DNA of 64,000 nucleotides, taken from contig NC_133116.1 in NCBI RefSeq assembly GCF_022965805.1, forward strand, positions 806,001-870,000, given 5' to 3'. How positions within the stretch are numbered: the first letter of the stretch is position 1; every line of letters begins with the position of its first letter. This document shows positions 11,598-23,345 of this stretch, piece by piece. The translations under genes were made by a program, and so were the position numbers. The notes beneath the pieces were generated by a model that made no database searches, was not told the origin of the DNA, and worked only from the letters and a program-made list of their open reading frames with translations. Source of the stretch: Primulina eburnea (taxonomy: Eukaryota; Streptophyta; Magnoliopsida; Lamiales; Gesneriaceae).

Positions 11598-14277
11598 ATA
11601 ATTACTGTAAAACCAGTGCAAGTTTTGGTGCCACTGAATATCAAGTACATTGCTGTAAATGTCTAATTTTACTGTTATCTGATCTTAAAAGGCTACATTG
11701 ATTTCACCAATTTTATTGCACATTTAGCATTTTGCTCGAAGCAGAGGAAACCGCCCTTTTATGTTTTTGGCATGACAATCTTTCTTCAGATACAAATACA
11801 CACATCTAAACATAGAGTTTGTTTGAGCTCGTGTATATTTTTTTGTATCAAAATGCAATTTATTTTCTAACTCAGATGTGATTAAATCTGGTTGGATCAT
11901 CAAAGGCGAAAAGAATAATTCCCCATAGCGGAGTTAAATTTCCAACAGCAATAGATAAGATGTCGCCAAGATTCAAGACAACACCATAAGATGATGCTTT
12001 CATTGAATTAATTTAAGTTAGTTCAACCATTTTAATACGAAGTCTGATAACATCTTTTTAGCAAACGCTAATATACGAAGAGTGAAGCTTCATATTAACT
12101 TATATTTATCTTGTCGTCGTGCGGATTAAAAAATAAAAATTTTGAATTCGTACCATTTGTACGAAAAAAAGTTCATGTAGCAACTAATATTCATGTTATT
12201 ATCATATATTGTTCAATAAACATCATGCATTTCTTGTTGACGGTTCCCATAATATATTTCACATTTGCACTTCAAACTCAATGGCTCGAAGTTTGAATGA
12301 TTAAAATCGACCGCCCGCAAGAAATCCTTGATGAGTGGCTTTGAAGATAACATTTTGCTTTACGCATGTATAATTAGCCAATGATGGTTAACCACTCAAA
12401 AATTTTTGTTACATACATTTCAAAAGTGGCTTTTCTCTTTTGCAATATTGGGGAAAAAACTAATCCATTTAATGCCAATTTTGTCACCTTTAACTACGCA
12501 CTAATTAAGCCATAATTACCTTGCCCAAAGGGTAACATAGTGGGCTTTGTTGGAACATTCTTTTTCCTTTCCCCTCCGCAAGTGTTTTATAGCTTGCTAC
12601 TGTTGGAGTGAGCTGTGGAATCATTATCGATTCCTTAAATTGCCATCTAAACTTCCATAACTATGCATCAACCTTCCGCCCTCACATACACTTCTATATA
12701 AAGTAAATATTTTGTAAGATCGGTCTACCCGATTCATATTCAGAGTGAATAATACATTAAGCATAAAAAATAAAAATTTCTATGAGTCGGATTGGATAAG
12801 AGATCCGTATAATAAAATCGACTCATGAGATGATTTCATAAGAACTTTTGCTATATATTATATGTAAGTATATTTGGTGGTGTTGTCAATTTTTTTTGTT
12901 GCACACCATTCATTTTTTTTTTTAAATCGAAAGCAATAATGATGATGAGTCGGTAACATTTAGGATTTCAGGTTATCTTGGTTGTTTTTAGTTGGGGGTT
13001 TAAATTTTCTCATCTCTCTTTTTTTTTTCCATGGAATTCTTAACCAGTGTTGGGGTATTTTCCCCATTTTTGTAAAAAAAATTTGAAACTCGTACAATGT
13101 CATATGTCGAATAGTCATTTTTGAATGATGAACACCTTTACTTCTAATTTTTCACGGATAATGTCCATATGAATGCATGAATTTTGAAAATCTTATTCAA
13201 CATAAAGACATAGTTCAGAATTTGATCTCGTATGCATGAATTTCCAAAATAATTCCGATAGCCTAAACTTAATTTCACAATGACTTAAACGGGCCGGTGA
13301 GTCGTAACCTCACTCGATTTGTCAAAGCTACTTTTTTTTCATACGTAAAATAATAATTATAGTAATCTAAAGCACAAGAATCGTGTTAACGTCAATTCAT
13401 AGTTTAACAAAGTAGTTAACATTTTTTTTATGCTGCGAATTTTCTCTTCTTTGCGGTGAATAACTCCTCTAATAATCCATTTCTCAACAACAATAGTTGG
13501 AAGATAAAGAAACAAATTATATACATTAAAGGGAACTAAGTATGTTTCCCCCTTAAACACCTACGATATTCTAATCAACGATCAAGAAGAAAAGTACATA
13601 ATTTTTAGTACAACTTAGGTAAAGTTACGTTGGGAAATTACATGGAAATGGAACCTACGCCTCTCCTCTTTGTGAGAGAGGTTTGTGTCAGCTCAAGTTG
13701 CGGCGAGAGTAAAAATTTTAGTCGTGTGAAACGCTTTTAATCCTTGCAACACCCTAAGTCCGATTCTTAAAGGAGTCGGCTAAAACAATAACTATTTTAA
13801 CGCCGAACCAAAAGGGTGACTTTAATTTATGTCGATGCCAGTGATCTGGTAATGTCATGTAAAAATTCAAATTATCTTTTCTTTTTATTACTGTATGATG
13901 TTTTAGAAATTAATTATAACGTGTGTTTCGTAATTCGATCGGATTGGAACGAAGACGGGTTACTTAGAAGGAAGACATAATATTAATATAGTGAATTGAC
14001 TTGATATAGTGAATTATCTTTAGTCGTCTCATACAAAAGTAAAAATCGTAAAGAATAATTTTATAAAATTAATTAATTAATTTTATAATCGTCTCTCAAT
14101 ATCTTCTTCTCAAAATATCCAAATCAACTGCTCAAATATCAGGACCTTATAAAATATTTTGAATATCGACAATTGAGGTTTTATGTATGATATTGCCAAC
14201 TAAAATGCAATAAATTACACCCATAGAATACAATTATTCATCCCGATTTTTCCTTTTTGTTTCATATTTGCAAATCA
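11598..14277. other. intergenic, no gene seen
   Basis: Contains the 3' flank of the DUF4408 gene and AT-rich spacer. No conserved protein or RNA gene is recognisable. One diverged MITE copy (12711-12852) is listed separately. Confidence 0.6.
12711..12852. repeat. diverged GTGAGACGGTCTCAC-family MITE
   Basis: The landmarks are TTTGTAAGATCGGTCTACCC at the left, AAGCATAAAAAATAAAAATT in the core, GGATAAGAGATCCGTATAAT, and a degraded right end (ATGAGATGATTTCATAAG). Confidence 0.45.
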
Positions 14278-15126
14278 CACTACAAGGAAAAAAGCCTTTA
14301 AAACTGTTGTTAAAACTCCTGTGGTTAAAGGGTGTACTGAAAGACAAAATAACTGTCGCAAACTCTCTTTAAATACCGGATCTTCCGCTCCATCTTTTTC
14401 ACCATACTTCACAACACTTAAAATTTTTATCTCTTACACAATTTTAACACTTTACAACACTTAAATTTTTTTCTTCCTACACGATTTAATTTCGATTTAG
14501 GATAAATTTTTTTCTTTTCATTTTTGATAACTTTTTAAGTGTTTTTAATATCATGAATATTGTTAGCCTATTCCAATTGTAAGTTTTTTTTTTAGATTTA
14601 TTAAATTATTAAAAGTAATTTTTTTTATTTTCTCGAAATTATTAGCGACAGTTGTACTGAAAACCGTAGCTAATTATGGCGGTTATTTTCAATTTTGAAA
14701 TATTGCGACGGATTTGTATTACTGGTTAGGCTAAAACTATCGCGAAATATAGCGACGGTGGTAGGGAAACGGTCGCTATATTTAAGCAGGCGACAGTTCG
14801 ATGGCGACAGTTTGTATAAAACCGTCGCTAAATATAGCGACGGTTTCATAAAACTGTGGTCTTTTGCTTAAAAAAACATGCTTATAGACAACGGTTCTGA
14901 ACCGTTGTCGTAAACGCTCAAAAACAAAGGTTTTATAGAACCGTTGTTATTAACCCTAAAAACCGTTGTCTTTGAATCCCAAAAGCCGTTGTCTTTTGCT
15001 TTAAAAAACGCCATACGACAACGATTTTAGTGAAAACCGTTGTTAAAAATTAAAAAGTTTTTTAACAACGGTTTTCACTAAACCGTTTTCGTATGTGTGT
15101 TGTTAATTCATGAATTTCTTGTAGTG
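14278..15126. mobile_element. non-autonomous CACTA (En/Spm) transposon
   Basis: It begins CACTACAAGGAAAAAAGCC and ends GAATTTCTTGTAGTG, the inverse CACTACAAGAAAT end. It is flanked on both sides by TCA (14275-14277 and 15127-15129), the 3-bp target duplication typical of CACTA elements. The 849-bp interior has no transposase frame. It is packed with subterminal words in both orientations such as AACCGTTGT, GCGACGGTTT and ACCGTCGCTA, the usual transposase-binding repeats of this superfamily. The left end has GG where the right has G, so the two termini have drifted slightly. Confidence 0.9.
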
Positions 15127-15180
15127 TCATCGAGTGCTGTTAAAGTTAAGCACGTAGAAAACCTAATAATATATACACAA

Positions 15181-15320
15181 AAAATTTTGTGCGACCATCT
15201 TACAATTCAATTTTGTGAGACGAATTTCTGACTCAACTGAATTTATGAAAAAATATTATTTTATGTCAAAAGTATTATTTTTTATGATTATTATGAATCA
15301 TGTCAATCAATCTCACGAGA
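15181..15320. repeat. GTGAGACGGTCTCAC-family MITE, diverged copy
   Basis: AAAATTTTGTGCGACCATCT, TTTTGTGAGACGAATTTCTG, ATGAAAAAATATTATTTTAT and a right end at CAATCTCACGAG follow the family order. It lies 54 bases after the CACTA element. Confidence 0.5.
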
Positions 15321-16600
15321 GAGTAGAGACCTATACACACAAAAGATATACAGATCGAAACATACCTTTTGTGTGTGTGGAATTATTTGAATCATTTTTA
15401 AATGGAAATGTGATGTCAGTGATATATTGATTAAGATTGCAACAAAATAAACTAATCATTATGCATGATTAATTACAAAGTTAAAGAATAATCCACAAAC
15501 TAAATAACATTGTTATCGTTTGATTGTAAATTTAATTTTATCCAGTGTAAATTATCTAAATAGTGTGCTTTGTTGATTAATCATCCCGATAGTTTATCCA
15601 GTATGTAGGAATGATAGCAGTTTATGGTTCATACGTCATAAAAAGTTATAGATTTAATTTCATTATAATCTGGTTTTCTATAAATTAGGAGGAGACTACG
15701 TGATGATATTCGTTATTTCTTTTTCTAAAGTTCATAAAAACAAGAGATTTTTACGATAAATGTAAATTTAAATAAATCTAAAATACTAGAAAGTAGGAAG
15801 AGTCAACTTTAACAGGCGTTGTGTAGGCTGTTGGATATTGTGATCGTGGCTATTGCTCGAAGCTGTAATTCGAAAGTGAAGAGGGTTAAAGACCGGGAAG
15901 ATAGTTGTCTTTGAGGTTAAAGAAATGAAAATAGTGTTGTTTGGTTAATTTTTTTATTCCATTACGTGTAATTATAATATATGTCTAGTGGTTTTCACGG
16001 GTGAAGTTCTATTTCATGTGTGATTATAGAGTAAAGATTTTTTTCGATTGAAGTTTTAATTGAGATGATCTCGCTATATAATTTTTTTATAAAATCAGTT
16101 TTCAGTTCAATAAAAAAAAATACATAAAGATCGTTAAATAAAGATAATGGTGATATGTGAGTCGTGATACCGTCTCGAAAAAGATCTCCTGAAAAAACAT
16201 ACGTGTGTGCCCCACAAATTTTGGATACTCGGTTTTCGGATTCGACCCGACATGAACTATCAGAATCTGAAAAACTCGAGTCGATGCCCAACTGAAGAGG
16301 AGAATATTGGAATAGAATTTAATACTTATAATCTTTCTCAATAATAATAATAATAATAAAACCAAATACTGCAACAAAAAAATAAAGCAAAAAGCAAATT
16401 CGACTTTAGGCAAAATTATATTCTTGCACAGTTGTATATATATATTCTTCGTTTGTTTGTTTGTTTTTAATTAAGAAATGAATAGCAACAAAGAAAAACT
16501 TTAAACTCAATAACATTTTAAATAAAAACCTTAAACAAGATAAAAATAATTAAAAAAAAAAACGAGTATAAAGGGGCATTGGGAAGCAACGCTCTCTCGT
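15321..16600. other. intergenic, promoter side of IPK1
   Basis: AT-rich spacer with no recognisable gene. The last 100 bases become CT-rich (CTCTCTCGTGC, CTACTCTCACTCACTC), typical of a plant 5' leader feeding into IPK1. Confidence 0.5.
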
Positions 16601-16807
16601 GCTCACGAGCCAACAAACACGCTACTCTCACTCACTCTAATAAGCCCTAAAATCTCCAATAATCAGTCTCAAATTTGGTTGAGGTAAAATCCCAGTAAAC
16701 GTAGACTCTAAATTGTCTGCATGATGTTAATTCGTGTTGAGTTTCTTGTGCATTTTGGTGCTTGGAAATGTAACAAAAACGGTGTGTTCGTGTGTTGTGA
16801 GCAGCTG

Positions 16808-19800
16808 ATGGAGATGGTTCTACAGGCCAAAGACGCGGTCGAATGGGCTTATAGAGCTGAGGGAGCTGTCAATTTGGTTCTTGCATACTGTGGAAACTCT
16901 CCAAAATTTGTAAGTTTTTCTTCTTTTTTTTCACTCTCCTTTGATTTTGTTTTATTGGCTTTGAGCTGATGATATATAGGCATGTTTTCATCTTTACCAC
17001 ATCGTTTTTGGCCTTTTCCGTATGAAGATTCAGTTGAAGTTTTTCCACTATTTTAAAAGACCTTTGCAGGCCATGCAAACTGCTGTATAAATTGTGGAGC
17101 TTGGCTTGTTTATTGTTTGTAATTTGATTAATGGTAGTGAATGAAAGGCCTAAGAAAATATCCTTTCTTTTTCTTGCTAATAACATAAACCTATTTTTTT
17201 TATTTGCTTTGAAATTTTGGATGTATCAATCAAAATATGTGTGTTATGAATATTATAATTTGAAATACAATTTTGATGGTTGAGGTAGATGTTTTTTGTT
17301 CTACAGATGTCTCAGTAATTTTATTTTTTTATTGCCTCTCTAGATCGGAAAGGTTTTAAGGGTTCAAAAGGTCTCAAGGAATGGATCTGAATATGGGAAT
17401 GGTCATTCAGCACTAACCAAGCATGAATACGTCCTGTGGGGAGAAGTGGCAGGCATTGCCTCGGCCCCTACAAGGGAAATTGTAGAGCAACTCTATGTGC
17501 AACAAATCATGTGCCCATTGTTGGGTTCTGAGCATGTTGATGCAGGGGTAAGTTGTAACCATCTCAATTCTGAATGAAAATCTTATTACCTTTGCACACC
17601 TAACCTTTAGTTTTAATATCATTTCAGCTATTTATTATTACCATGATAATGATGAATTCTCCTCACCAAATATACAATTTGCACCCATTTTCCTTTCATG
17701 TGCTTGTTATGCTTGTTTATGCTTCAGTACACGCTTATTTTTACCATTGCTCATCAATTTTGGGATATGAGAGTACAATTCCACGTTTCGCTTTGCCTTG
17801 CAGTTGCTAAAGATATAACCTTGTTTCACACACTCTCCACATCCTTTAATGATGCATAAAGTAGATTTACTTGTTGTGTGGCCTACAACGTGGCATCATG
17901 ATGTAGTCACTTAATACATGTTGATTAAGTAATAGATGACTGGTGTGATGAGATCAGTAAATCGAAGTAAAAACTGCTATTAAGTTGACACGATATGGAA
18001 AGTGATTATGCCATTATTGCCTCTACGACTTATATATTGGATCTTGTCATGGCTTTTGGCAGATTCGTGTTCTTGTGTCCAGAGAATTTTTGGAGGCAGT
18101 CGAAAATAGAGTTCTTCATTCTCGTCCTTCTTGGCGCGTTGATGAGGCTAAAGTCAATCCCCTATGTGACTCAGTTCTTCTTATTGCTGATCATTCAATA
18201 TTTCCTCTCGGTACCAGCTTCTTTCTAGCATTCTTGTAAAAAATGAATCGTTGCTTGTGCTCTCCTTGATTTAGGTTTTCTAGATATGTATTCATTTATA
18301 TTTTATATTTGTCATTACTATCCTTTGCTGAAACCACAAAATCTTTCCGGATATTCTTTTAACATGAATGGACTAAGAATAGATATGCTTGCTCTATTTG
18401 AGAATTTTCTTCCATCTGCTGTTCAATTTGACGGCATCCTCAATTTGTATTCCATGACCCATAAGAGTTTTTTTTCTCTATGGATATGACAACATTTTAC
18501 ATTTAGTCTAGCTTACTGTTTAGAGAGAAAATATACTTTTCTTGTAAATTCTATTTCAGCATGTGAAGAAAATTTTCATGTTATCTGATTGCATATTTGA
18601 TGTTCGGTGTAAATTTAAAGTATGGGAGGGTTTAATTAAAAATCATCCAAGTTGACTTTATCAGATTCAACCAAAAAATGGTTACAAATTGAAATCCCAT
18701 TGTGAAAAACATGTTGATTATAGTATTTTTTCTATGAGAGTCTTGATAGGTTGCCCTTAAATTAGGAAGTCACTGAGGGAAAGTGTGTGCACTGCCTCAA
18801 GATAGATCCCCTCTTGTTGTTGAAGATGAAGATAAGCTTTTCAACCACAATGTTAAAATGTACATGATTTTACACGACTATGTAATAGAGGTAGTTTAAT
18901 TACATGCGATCCATTAATTTGTGAAATCATCTCGTTTAAATTGAGTTTTTGATGATCGAGAAATCAACCTGGAGGCTACTTATGTGTTTACTTGTATTCC
19001 ATATTAAATTGGTGTCTCATGTTGGATAAGCAATTCCCTAATCATGGTATAATGTTCAGTTTCAGGCATGTTCAAGGAGGATTTTTGCATCTCTGTGGAG
19101 ATTAAGGTGCTTCTCATGTCATATTTGTTACATGTTGTGTTCCTTGCATGTTTATGCATATTGTGTTAGAGATATAGGTTGTTTTGCATTGGCCTCTAAT
19201 TTTTCCTATCTTGATATATTTGAGAAAAATTAATGCATTTCATATCTGTCACATTGTTGTGTTCCTTGCACGTTTATATTTATTGTGTTTGAGATGTAGG
19301 TTGTTTTTCATTGGCCTCTAATTTGTCAAGATGAGAAAAATGAATGAAGTGGAATAAGAAAATATGAAAATGATACTTGGATAATATGTTTGATTGTTGA
19401 TTTGACATGCGGTGTTTGATGTTATATAATGATTTCTTGAAAATGATTAAATAGGAAAAAAGAGATTAGGTAATTATTGTGTTTGAAAATGATGATTTGA
19501 TATTTGAATTGGTAGGGTGTTTGGTATTGGGGATCTTTTTAATTAGATCTAGAGTCAAAATGGTTTTTCTTATTTAAATAGACAAGAGTAGGGAAGATCC
19601 AACAAAGTTAAAGCCGATTCCTTCTAAATCACTTCTTTGGGATCATAACATCTTCCATTTCTCTCTTCTTCTAAAAATGCAGCCCAAATGTGGGTTTCTT
19701 CCTACTTCACAATTTATCGCTGAAGAAAATGCCGTCAAAAAGAGAATTACTCGTTTTCAAATGCACCAAGCTCTGAGACTACATCAAGGAAAGGTAACAC

Positions 19801-21192
19801 ACGTTCTTGAACTACAATCCCCCTACTCCCAACTGCATGAGATATGAGTTTTTTTAATAGACCTATACCTGTATTTGCACTAGTTTTCTTTCTTGTTACT
19901 AATGGATTCTGTGAATGGATCTATCCAGGTGTCACAAATAAGCAAATATAACCCACTAGATTTATATTCGGGATCCAAGGATAGAGTACAAAAAGCAATT
20001 AAGTCTCTTTTCCTTACGCCTCAAAATAATTTCCGGGTTTTCCTTAATGGTGCATTTGTTTTTGGAGGCCTAGATGCCACAGACAGTACTAGTTGCACTG
20101 TTGACCAAGCATTTGATGATGCCCTCAAACATGTCATTCTTGCAAAAGATGGGATGCATACAAATTATTTTTTGGAACTTGTGGCTGAGGCAGTTTTCAA
20201 CTCTAGTTTGCTGAATCGATTGCTTGAAGTACAGAAGCTAGACATTGTTGACATTGAAGGAGCCATTCATGCATACTATGACGTTATTTCTCAGCCTTGT
20301 GCAGTGTGTCAGGAAAAAGGTGAAAACATATTGTCAGGAAAGTATTCAGCCATGCATTCAATGCCAATGCATAAAAGCTTAAAAATCGTTAGAGATTACT
20401 TGATATCTGCTACTGCCAAGGACCTAAGTATGATGATTAGTTTTAGATCTAGAAGTAACATGGTTCAGGGATCATCATATGATGTGGTTTATCTGGATTC
20501 AACTCATCAGAGTTTTCATTACAAGGTATAATCACTGATAATTGTCCTCTCATCTTCTAGAATCGGAATGGCTAGTTCTTAGCTTTGATTAAGGTTTTTG
20601 CCCTTGTATGTGGAAGCATTGATGTGGAGATTTTTTTTCTTGTTGGAGACAGTTGCAAAAATCATCGGCATTATGTATTGTGATCATCTTGGTTGGACTT
20701 CATTTTTTGGGGATGAGGTTTATAGAAGGTCTTTTGTTTTTTCTTTTTTAACAAATACATGTTTTTGTCTCATAAAATGTGAAATATAATGTAAGAAAAT
20801 GACACTGTTTTTATATTTCTTTCCCGTATTCATTGCAAAAGTCACGTGGCAAGGCATTTAGATATTATTGTAGTTTCTTAGGTTTCCAGGGAAAATACTT
20901 TCAGCTTTAGTTATCTTTTCGAGAAATTAGTGCTAAAAGATTATGGAGATTTAAATATTCTTAACATTGATGAATTAAGCGGTATGGTGTCATTTCGGTG
21001 ATATTATAATTGCTAATCGAACTTGAACTTCTTTAGGCATCTTTCATTGATCTGGATATGAAGCCATTGAAGAAAATGGAGTACTACTATGAGTTGGATC
21101 AACGGATAGCAGATAATTATGTCCAAAGAGCAAAAAATGTGCAAGAATTTGAAAATGGTGAATCATCAGATTCAGATTGGCACAATACCTAA
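16808..21192 (+). CDS. IPK1: inositol-pentakisphosphate 2-kinase
   Basis: Phosphorylates InsP5 at position 2 to give phytate (InsP6), the last step of phytate synthesis and an input to phosphate signalling. Seven exons join in phase: 16808-16909, 17344-17547, 18063-18210, 19066-19106, 19683-19793, 19929-20525 and 21037-21192, giving 452 aa against 451 for Arabidopsis IPK1 as I recall it. Family landmarks in order are an N-terminal AEGAVNLVLAY glycine-loop segment, VEIKPKCGFLP split across exons 4 and 5, RFQMHQ, YNPLDLYSG, TPQNNFRVFLNG, a Cys pair in QPCAVC (likely the zinc site), TAKDLSMMISF, and FIDLDMKPLKKM with the late catalytic Asp. All introns are GT-AG. An in-frame ATG at 16721 lies in a probable leader intron (donor near 16683, acceptor CAG at 16802-16804), so 16808 is chosen. 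No lesion is seen. Confidence 0.95.
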
Positions 21193-22390
21193 AGATGCTC
21201 CAATGCCAACGTGCAAATGCAATGACAGGTACCTTACAATAATTCATGTTTTCTTTCATGGTTTGAACTTGATTTGTCCATTGCATTTTCTTTTGCAAAT
21301 CTTGGATCGTATGGTTTATCTGGTTTTAACTTGTAGTTAAGGCTAAGTTCAAAAGTATCACATTATTGTTTCATATTTCATTTCGAGTTCCTATTATTCG
21401 ATGGCTTTCGAAGTTGATCAGGAAATGAACTGATGTATGGTTTTGAATAACAACACTTGCTTGCAGTCATAGAAATTAATTTGGGACCCAAAACCCGAAT
21501 TGAATACTTGTGCTCTCCTTTTATACTCAATTTCATGTTAAAAGATGTCCATTTTTCCACAGAAATGTAAGTCATGGTCTCATCAGAAGAACACTTCAGT
21601 TTTTTTCGGGATATAAAAAGAGCGACTGCCGGAACTCTTGGATTGGCGACTGTCAAATTTTGGATCAAGTATGTGGAAAAATGGCATATTGGGACTGTGA
21701 CTAGTGACTACCTACTGTATGTTGTTTATGTGCGTTTGTGTCTGTATCTTCTAAATCTCGATACGTTGTGTAAATATTTGTTGTATATGTGTATCTATTA
21801 CCCTGAAATGTTACTTATCTCACGCGGTTAGGATTTGTAACTGTGTGTTGTCATTCATTGGCTTTTAGTAAGAGCTTAATTGAACTTTTTTGGTTGAAAA
21901 AGTTGAAATTGAAGAAATAAAAAGTTTTCATAAACTTTAAGCTATTTAGTCAATTAGTTTGATTTTTATTCAATACAAATCTTTTGTTATTTTTTAAATA
22001 TATTTTTTATTTTGTGCCTAATGGTAAGATTTTAAAATTTGATGTGATGTAAAGAAAATATGAAAACAACTACAATTTTTGTTTCTATAATCCATAAAGA
22101 CAGGTAAAATGGGAAATATTAGACATTGCATAAACAAACACAAGTTTTTAATAATAATAATTTATATCCTCTCGGTTTGGATTTTCGACAGAATCATATG
22201 CTCTGTCTTGCATTTGAATATGCCATATTCAAACCAAGATCAAATCCGGATCTTCTAAGTCAGTAGTTGGATTTGGATCCAGCAGGTAAAAATTCGTGCC
22301 AACACAAATTCAGGTAAAATTCTAGAAGAATTCGAGGGCCTTATTTAAAACTAGTAACCGTGGCACACACGTTGCGTGTGTCCTGAATAC
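21193..22390. other. IPK1 3' flank and spacer
   Basis: About 1.2 kb without a recognisable gene. The first few hundred bases are probably the IPK1 3' UTR. Short open frames at 21510-21831 match nothing known. Confidence 0.55.
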
Positions 22391-22392
22391 AT

Positions 22393-23345
22393 GTGGCTAA
22401 TGTGTATTTGCGCAAAATTTCGCCCTCCACACAAAGTCAAAGGTTAATAAACCCCTGAAACCGGAGGAATTGTCCGTAACAGTCAATATAAACCAAGAAA
22501 TCATTTATTTCCATGATGGGGTTGAGTTACAATGGGTCTTGCTGTCATCTACCATCAAACAGGCAAATCAAGGGAATAAAAAGGGCAATCAGAAAACTGC
22601 GCTACGGTACTTTGAATGGAGTTTTCTGAAGAAATTTAAAGATATCGTGTTGAAAGTTTATTTGCCATACATATGGAGAAAAACAAAGGAGATCAAGGAA
22701 GAAATAAAGGCAGTTAGGCTGCATACGGTTGATTACAATGGCATAGATTATTGGAGATCGGTGTTAGAGAGAAAAAGTGAATAAAAAAAAAAAAAAGTGA
22801 ATCAAATGGAAATGTGGTTGTCCCACATTGTCAGGTGCCCGGGCAACAATCTCCAGTTCATCAACCCGACCTGGTGAAATCGTCTACCAAACTCTTACCC
22901 GATTCACCCGGTCATCATCAATTATGATTCACCAAGAAATGCTTTTAGACATTAACCAACAAGAAGGGTTCTCTTCATGCTGCCAGATAACATTGCCGGC
23001 ACTACTAAACTTTATTGATGGCTTGTGGTCGAGCTGTGGAGATGAGAGAATCATAGTCTTCACAACAAACCACAAGGGTCATCAATTAGACTCAGCCCTG
23101 TTGAGACCCGGTCGCATGGACGAGCAGTTGGAGATGTACTGCACAATCAATGGTTTCAAGACACTTGCAGCCAATTATCTGAAAATAGAGGAACACATAC
23201 AATTTGCTGCCATTGAAGAGCTTTAAACAAAAGTGGAGGTGACACCAGCTGAAGTTGCAGGAGAGCCCATGAAGAGCGAGGATGCAGACACTGCCCTACT
23301 ATGCTGTATCAAACTCCTCTTGGACAAAGAAAAGATTCAAGGTAA
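22393..23345 (+). pseudogene. BCS1-like AAA-ATPase pseudogene
   Basis: The first block (about 22393-22765) matches the N-terminal region of plant AAA-ATPases of the mitochondrial BCS1/HSR4-like group: KISPSTQ, LSVTVNINQE, DGVELQWVL, ALRYFEWSFLKKF, YLPYIWRKTKEIKEE. The second block (about 22840-23345) resumes in the ATPase core: QITLPALLNFIDGLWSS, DERIIVFTTNHK, LLRPGRMDEQLEMYCT, then KVEVTPAEVAGE after a TAA at 23224. The intervening part, with Walker A (GPPGTGK) and Walker B, is gone and replaced by an A-rich joint near 22783-22800. Further stops lie upstream (TGA near 22455). It cannot make an active ATPase. Intact members are usually intronless, so lack of introns does not prove retroposition. 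Confidence 0.85.

Noticed and set aside
10827..11621. 264-codon frame antisense to the DUF4408 gene
   Set aside because: Shadow of the plus-strand gene, with no domain of its own; the sense frame has clear family motifs.
16721..16807. In-frame upstream ATG extending IPK1 by 29 residues
   Set aside because: The family starts at MEM-; the upstream part looks like a leader intron ending in CAG just before 16805.
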